Assembly (NCBI GenBank): GCA_002713495.1
Contig: PATA01000012.1
Span: 8,800 to 17,013 of the forward strand
Source of the DNA: Flavobacteriaceae bacterium
Lineage (GTDB): Bacteria; Bacteroidota; Bacteroidia; Flavobacteriales; Flavobacteriaceae
Direction: 5' to 3'
DNA: 8,214 nucleotides
The notes under the pieces are model-generated. The model was not told the origin of the DNA, did no database searches, and saw only the letters and a program-made list of their open reading frames with translations. Numbering within the stretch: position 1 is the first letter of the stretch; each line of letters opens with the position of its first letter. Positions 5,330 through 8,214 of the stretch are shown one piece after another. The translations under genes were made by a program, and so were the position numbers.

Positions 5330-8214
5330 ATGAAAAATTTTAATAAAAACTTTCCAAGGATTTTTATTCATCTTTTTTTAATTTTTTTGGTCAGTAATGT
5401 TTTTTCCCAGAGAAAAAAAAAGAATATTAAAACAATTAACTATGATTCAGAAATTCATGAAAGTCTAAAATATAGAGAAATCGGCCCTTTTAGAGGAGGA
5501 AGGTCCGCAGCAGTAACTGGTGTTAAAGATAATCCGAATTTATATTATTTTGGAGCAACGGGTGGTGGGGTATGGAAAACCATTGATTCTGGTAAAACTT
5601 ATGAAAATATATCTGATGGATTTTTCGGTGGAAGTATTGGTTCAATTGCAGTTGCCCCAAGCAATTCAAATATTATCTACGTTGGAGGAGGAGAAGTCAC
5701 TGTTCGAGGAAATGTTTCTTCTGGTAATGGAATATGGAAGTCATTAGATTCTGGAAAAAATTGGACTTTTATGGGTCTTCCTAAATCAAGGCACATTCCA
5801 AGAATTGTTGTTGATTCAAAAAACCCAGATATTGTTTATGCTGCAGTTTTAGGAAATATCTATAAGCCAACAAATGAAAGAGGAGTTTATAAATCAATTA
5901 ATGGTGGAAAAACATGGAAAAGAGTTTTATTTGTCAATACTCAGGCTGGAGCAGTTGAGCTTCAGATAGATCCAAATAACTCAAGGGTTCTTTATGCTTC
6001 AACCTGGAATGTAAAACGAACACCTTTCAGTCTCAGCAGTGGTGGAAAAGGTTCCTCTTTGTGGAAGAGCATTGATAGTGGTAATACTTGGGTTAATATA
6101 TCCGATAATGAAGGATTTGCCAAAGGAATATTGGGTATAATAGGAGTTACAATTTCTCCAGTAAATAGTGATAGAGTTTTTGCAATAGTTGAAAATAAAG
6201 ATGAGGGTGGAATTTATAGATCTGAGAACGGAGGAAATACCTGGGAATATGTAAACTCTGATAGATCACTTAGACAAAGAGCATGGTATTACTCAAAAAT
6301 TTATGCAGATACTAAAGATCAAGACATAGTTTATGTAATGAATGTCTCTTATCATAAATCAATTGATGGTGGAAAAACTTTTAAAAGTTTCGATGCTCCT
6401 CATGGAGATCATCACGATTTATGGATTGCACCTGAAAATAATAAGAGGATGATAATTGGTGATGATGGAGGTGCGCAAATCAGTAATGATGGCGGTTTAA
6501 ATTGGAGCACTTATCATAATCAGCCTACTGCACAGTTTTACAGGGTAACGACCGACAATGCATTTCCATACAGAATTTATGCAGCTCAGCAAGATAATAC
6601 CACAATTAGAGTTCAACACAGATCATTTGGTAGCTATATTACTGAGGATAACTGGGAGCCTACAGCAGGAGGTGAATCAGCTCATATTGCAATTGATCCT
6701 GAAAATAATGATATTGTTTACGGAGGAAGTTATGGTGGTTTTCTAACTAGGGTAAATCACCAAACAAAAAGTGTTAGAGGGATTAATGTATGGCCCGACA
6801 ATCCGATGGGATATGGAGCAGAGGGAATGAAATACCGATTTCAGTGGAATTTCCCTATTTTTTTTAGTAAACACAACACTCAAAAATTATATACATTATC
6901 AAATCATGTTCATGTTTCTGAGAATGAAGGCCAGAGCTGGAAAATAATAAGTCCAGATCTGACTAGGAACGATCCTAAAAAGTTAAAATCCTCCGGAGGA
7001 CCAATAACTCAAGATAATACTGGAGTTGAATATTATAGTACTCTTTTCTCCGCGAGTGAGTCAAAAATTAATAACAAAGAGCTATGGGTAGCAAGTGATG
7101 ATGGACTAGTTCACTTAACAAGGAATATGGGAGAATCATGGGAAAATATAACCCCAATTCAAGCTCCAAAATTTTTAATGTATAATAGTTTAGAAACTTC
7201 ATCATTTAATTCTGAAAAAGCTTATCTAGCGGGGACAATTTATAAAACTGGAGATTTTAGTCCATACTTATACAAAACAACAGATTACGGAAAATCCTGG
7301 AAAAAAATTGTAAATGGAATTCCTGATGAACATTTTACAAGAGTATTAAGGGAAGATCCATCAAAAGAAGGATTGCTTTACGCTGGAACAGAATACGGAA
7401 TTTATGTCTCATATGATGATGGTGAGTCTTGGAATTCTTTCCAAAAAAATCTACCTAGAGTACCAATTACTGACATTAAAATTAAAGATAATAGCTTAAT
7501 TGTTGCCACACAGGGAAGAGGTATATGGATTTTAGATGATTTAACAGTCTTACATCAACTAAACAAGAAAATAATTAATTATGAAATAAATTTATTTAAG
7601 CCAAAAAAATCATACAGAGTAAATGGTTATGGTGGCTTGAGTTCAAAGACAGCTGGAACAAATCTTGAAAATGGAGTTATAGTCTATTTTAATTTAAAAA
7701 ACTATGATTCAAAAAAAGATTCAGTGTATTTAATTTTTTCTGACTCAAATGATAAAATCATTAAAACATTCAGCAATTTTGATTCTAAAAATAGTTTAAA
7801 TCCAAATAAGGGAAGTAATAAGTTTGTATGGAATACAAAACATGAAGGCCCCGAAGTTCTGGATGGAATGATTTTTTGGTCTGTCTCATTTTCTGGGGCC
7901 AAAGTATCACCAGGGAAATATAATGTTAAATTGAAAAAAAATGGATTGATTAAATCCCAGTCATTTGATATACTCATTAATCCTAATTCTGAAGCAACAA
8001 TCGAGGATATTCAGAGTCAAGTTACTTATGTAAATTTAATAAATGAAGTAGTTGATAGAGCTCATAAAGTAATAAAAAAAATAAGAAAGATAAATTCGAG
8101 TCTAATTGAGTTTGAAAAAAATTATGAGGGATCAAAAGAATATAGTAGTCTTATTTTAAAATCCAAAAAGCTAAGAGATCAGCTTTTAAAAATAGAAAAG
8201 GCTTTATATCAAAC
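5330..8214 (+). CDS. Large exported Asp-box (BNR/VPS10-like) beta-propeller protein, 3' end cut off by the window edge
   Basis: The ATG at 5330 opens 961 codons without a stop, running off the right edge; relatives are about 1000 residues or more. Residues 1-26 form a signal peptide (basic start, hydrophobic core FIHLFLIFLVSNVFS), so the protein is exported. The body carries about eleven Asp-box-like motifs (S/T-x-D/N-x-G-x-T/S-W/F/Y), with the acidic or Asn position near residues 86, 140, 191, 249, 300, 346, 387, 532, 599, 652 and 696, as in stacked sortilin/Vps10-like propellers. Other conserved-looking parts are IGPFRGGR (51-58), HGDHHDLW (358-365), GDDGG (377-381) and AAQQDN (418-423). 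An Ig-like domain (about 775-885) and a charged helical, probably coiled-coil tail (from about 890) follow. Relatives are often called glycosyl hydrolases, but Asp-boxes are structural and I see no sialidase active site (Arg triad, Tyr/Glu pair). Role unknown; peptide or polymer binding are possibilities. Confidence 0.9.
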   Translation, partial: MKNFNKNFPRIFIHLFLIFLVSNVFSQRKKKNIKTINYDSEIHESLKYREIGPFRGGRSAAVTGVKDNPNLYYFGATGGGVWKTIDSGKTYENISDGFFGGSIGSIAVAPSNSNIIYVGGGEVTVRGNVSSGNGIWKSLDSGKNWTFMGLPKSRHIPRIVVDSKNPDIVYAAVLGNIYKPTNERGVYKSINGGKTWKRVLFVNTQAGAVELQIDPNNSRVLYASTWNVKRTPFSLSSGGKGSSLWKSIDSGNTWVNISDNEGFAKGILGIIGVTISPVNSDRVFAIVENKDEGGIYRSENGGNTWEYVNSDRSLRQRAWYYSKIYADTKDQDIVYVMNVSYHKSIDGGKTFKSFDAPHGDHHDLWIAPENNKRMIIGDDGGAQISNDGGLNWSTYHNQPTAQFYRVTTDNAFPYRIYAAQQDNTTIRVQHRSFGSYITEDNWEPTAGGESAHIAIDPENNDIVYGGSYGGFLTRVNHQTKSVRGINVWPDNPMGYGAEGMKYRFQWNFPIFFSKHNTQKLYTLSNHVHVSENEGQSWKIISPDLTRNDPKKLKSSGGPITQDNTGVEYYSTLFSASESKINNKELWVASDDGLVHLTRNMGESWENITPIQAPKFLMYNSLETSSFNSEKAYLAGTIYKTGDFSPYLYKTTDYGKSWKKIVNGIPDEHFTRVLREDPSKEGLLYAGTEYGIYVSYDDGESWNSFQKNLPRVPITDIKIKDNSLIVATQGRGIWILDDLTVLHQLNKKIINYEINLFKPKKSYRVNGYGGLSSKTAGTNLENGVIVYFNLKNYDSKKDSVYLIFSDSNDKIIKTFSNFDSKNSLNPNKGSNKFVWNTKHEGPEVLDGMIFWSVSFSGAKVSPGKYNVKLKKNGLIKSQSFDILINPNSEATIEDIQSQVTYVNLINEVVDRAHKVIKKIRKINSSLIEFEKNYEGSKEYSSLILKSKKLRDQLLKIEKALYQ

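Noticed and set aside
5520..5747. Short plus-strand open frames in other frames inside the propeller gene (also 6558-6746)
   Set aside because: They overlap the long open frame from 5330, which has a signal peptide and regular Asp-box motifs; the short products match nothing and have no context.
5570..7440. Repeated Ser-x-Asp-x-Gly-x-Thr-Trp coding segments as a DNA repeat array or CRISPR-like structure
   Set aside because: The similarity is at protein level with irregular spacing; the DNA copies are diverged and match propeller blades.
7702..7977. 91-residue minus-strand open frame opposite the Ig-like part of the propeller protein
   Set aside because: It lies fully antisense to a well-supported coding frame, with no promoter or recognisable protein features.
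5330..8214. Annotation of the large protein as a sialidase or other glycosyl hydrolase
   Set aside because: Only Asp-boxes support it, and these are structural; the arginine triad and catalytic Tyr/Glu arrangement of sialidases are not seen.

Overview
The window reads as a chromosomal segment of a low-GC member of the Bacteroidota, most likely a marine flavobacterium. Four things point there: strongly A/T-biased codons; start codons without Shine-Dalgarno sequences, preceded by A/T-rich stretches; flavobacterial versions of the heme enzymes and of the AraC-type regulator; and a roughly 1000-residue secreted Asp-box (BNR) propeller protein of a kind common in this phylum. I see no phage, insertion sequence, CRISPR array, tRNA or rRNA. 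Coding density is very high, and no stretch over 200 bases lacks a gene.

Layout. Positions 1-1803 carry two minus-strand genes of early heme synthesis that overlap by 14 bases: hemA (glutamyl-tRNA reductase, apparently with a TTG start) followed by hemC (hydroxymethylbilane synthase), which runs off the left edge. Positions 1804-1994 are a shared control region between divergent genes. It holds a perfect 14-bp palindrome carrying a Bacteroidota-type -7 element on each strand, a short GC-rich hairpin followed by a T-run, and three TATTAAT copies. Positions 1995-5260 are a tight plus-strand cluster, with gaps of 10 and 7 bases: an AraC-family regulator, hemH (ferrochelatase) and a MATE-family exporter. 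After 69 bases, a large exported Asp-box propeller protein starts at 5330 and is still open at the right edge, with 961 codons visible.

How it fits together. HemA commits charged glutamate to tetrapyrrole synthesis, HemC builds the linear tetrapyrrole, and HemH inserts iron into protoporphyrin IX. The first and last steps are thus transcribed away from one intergenic region, and the gene next to that region encodes a regulator. The simplest inference is that the regulator senses heme, porphyrin or iron status and balances entry into and exit from the pathway. It carries a Cys-Pro dipeptide (residues 179-180) in the linker before its DNA-binding domain, which makes direct heme sensing a testable idea. 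The MATE pump behind hemH may remove surplus porphyrin or a toxic product, but this rests on position alone. The large propeller protein looks like a separate transcription unit of unknown function.
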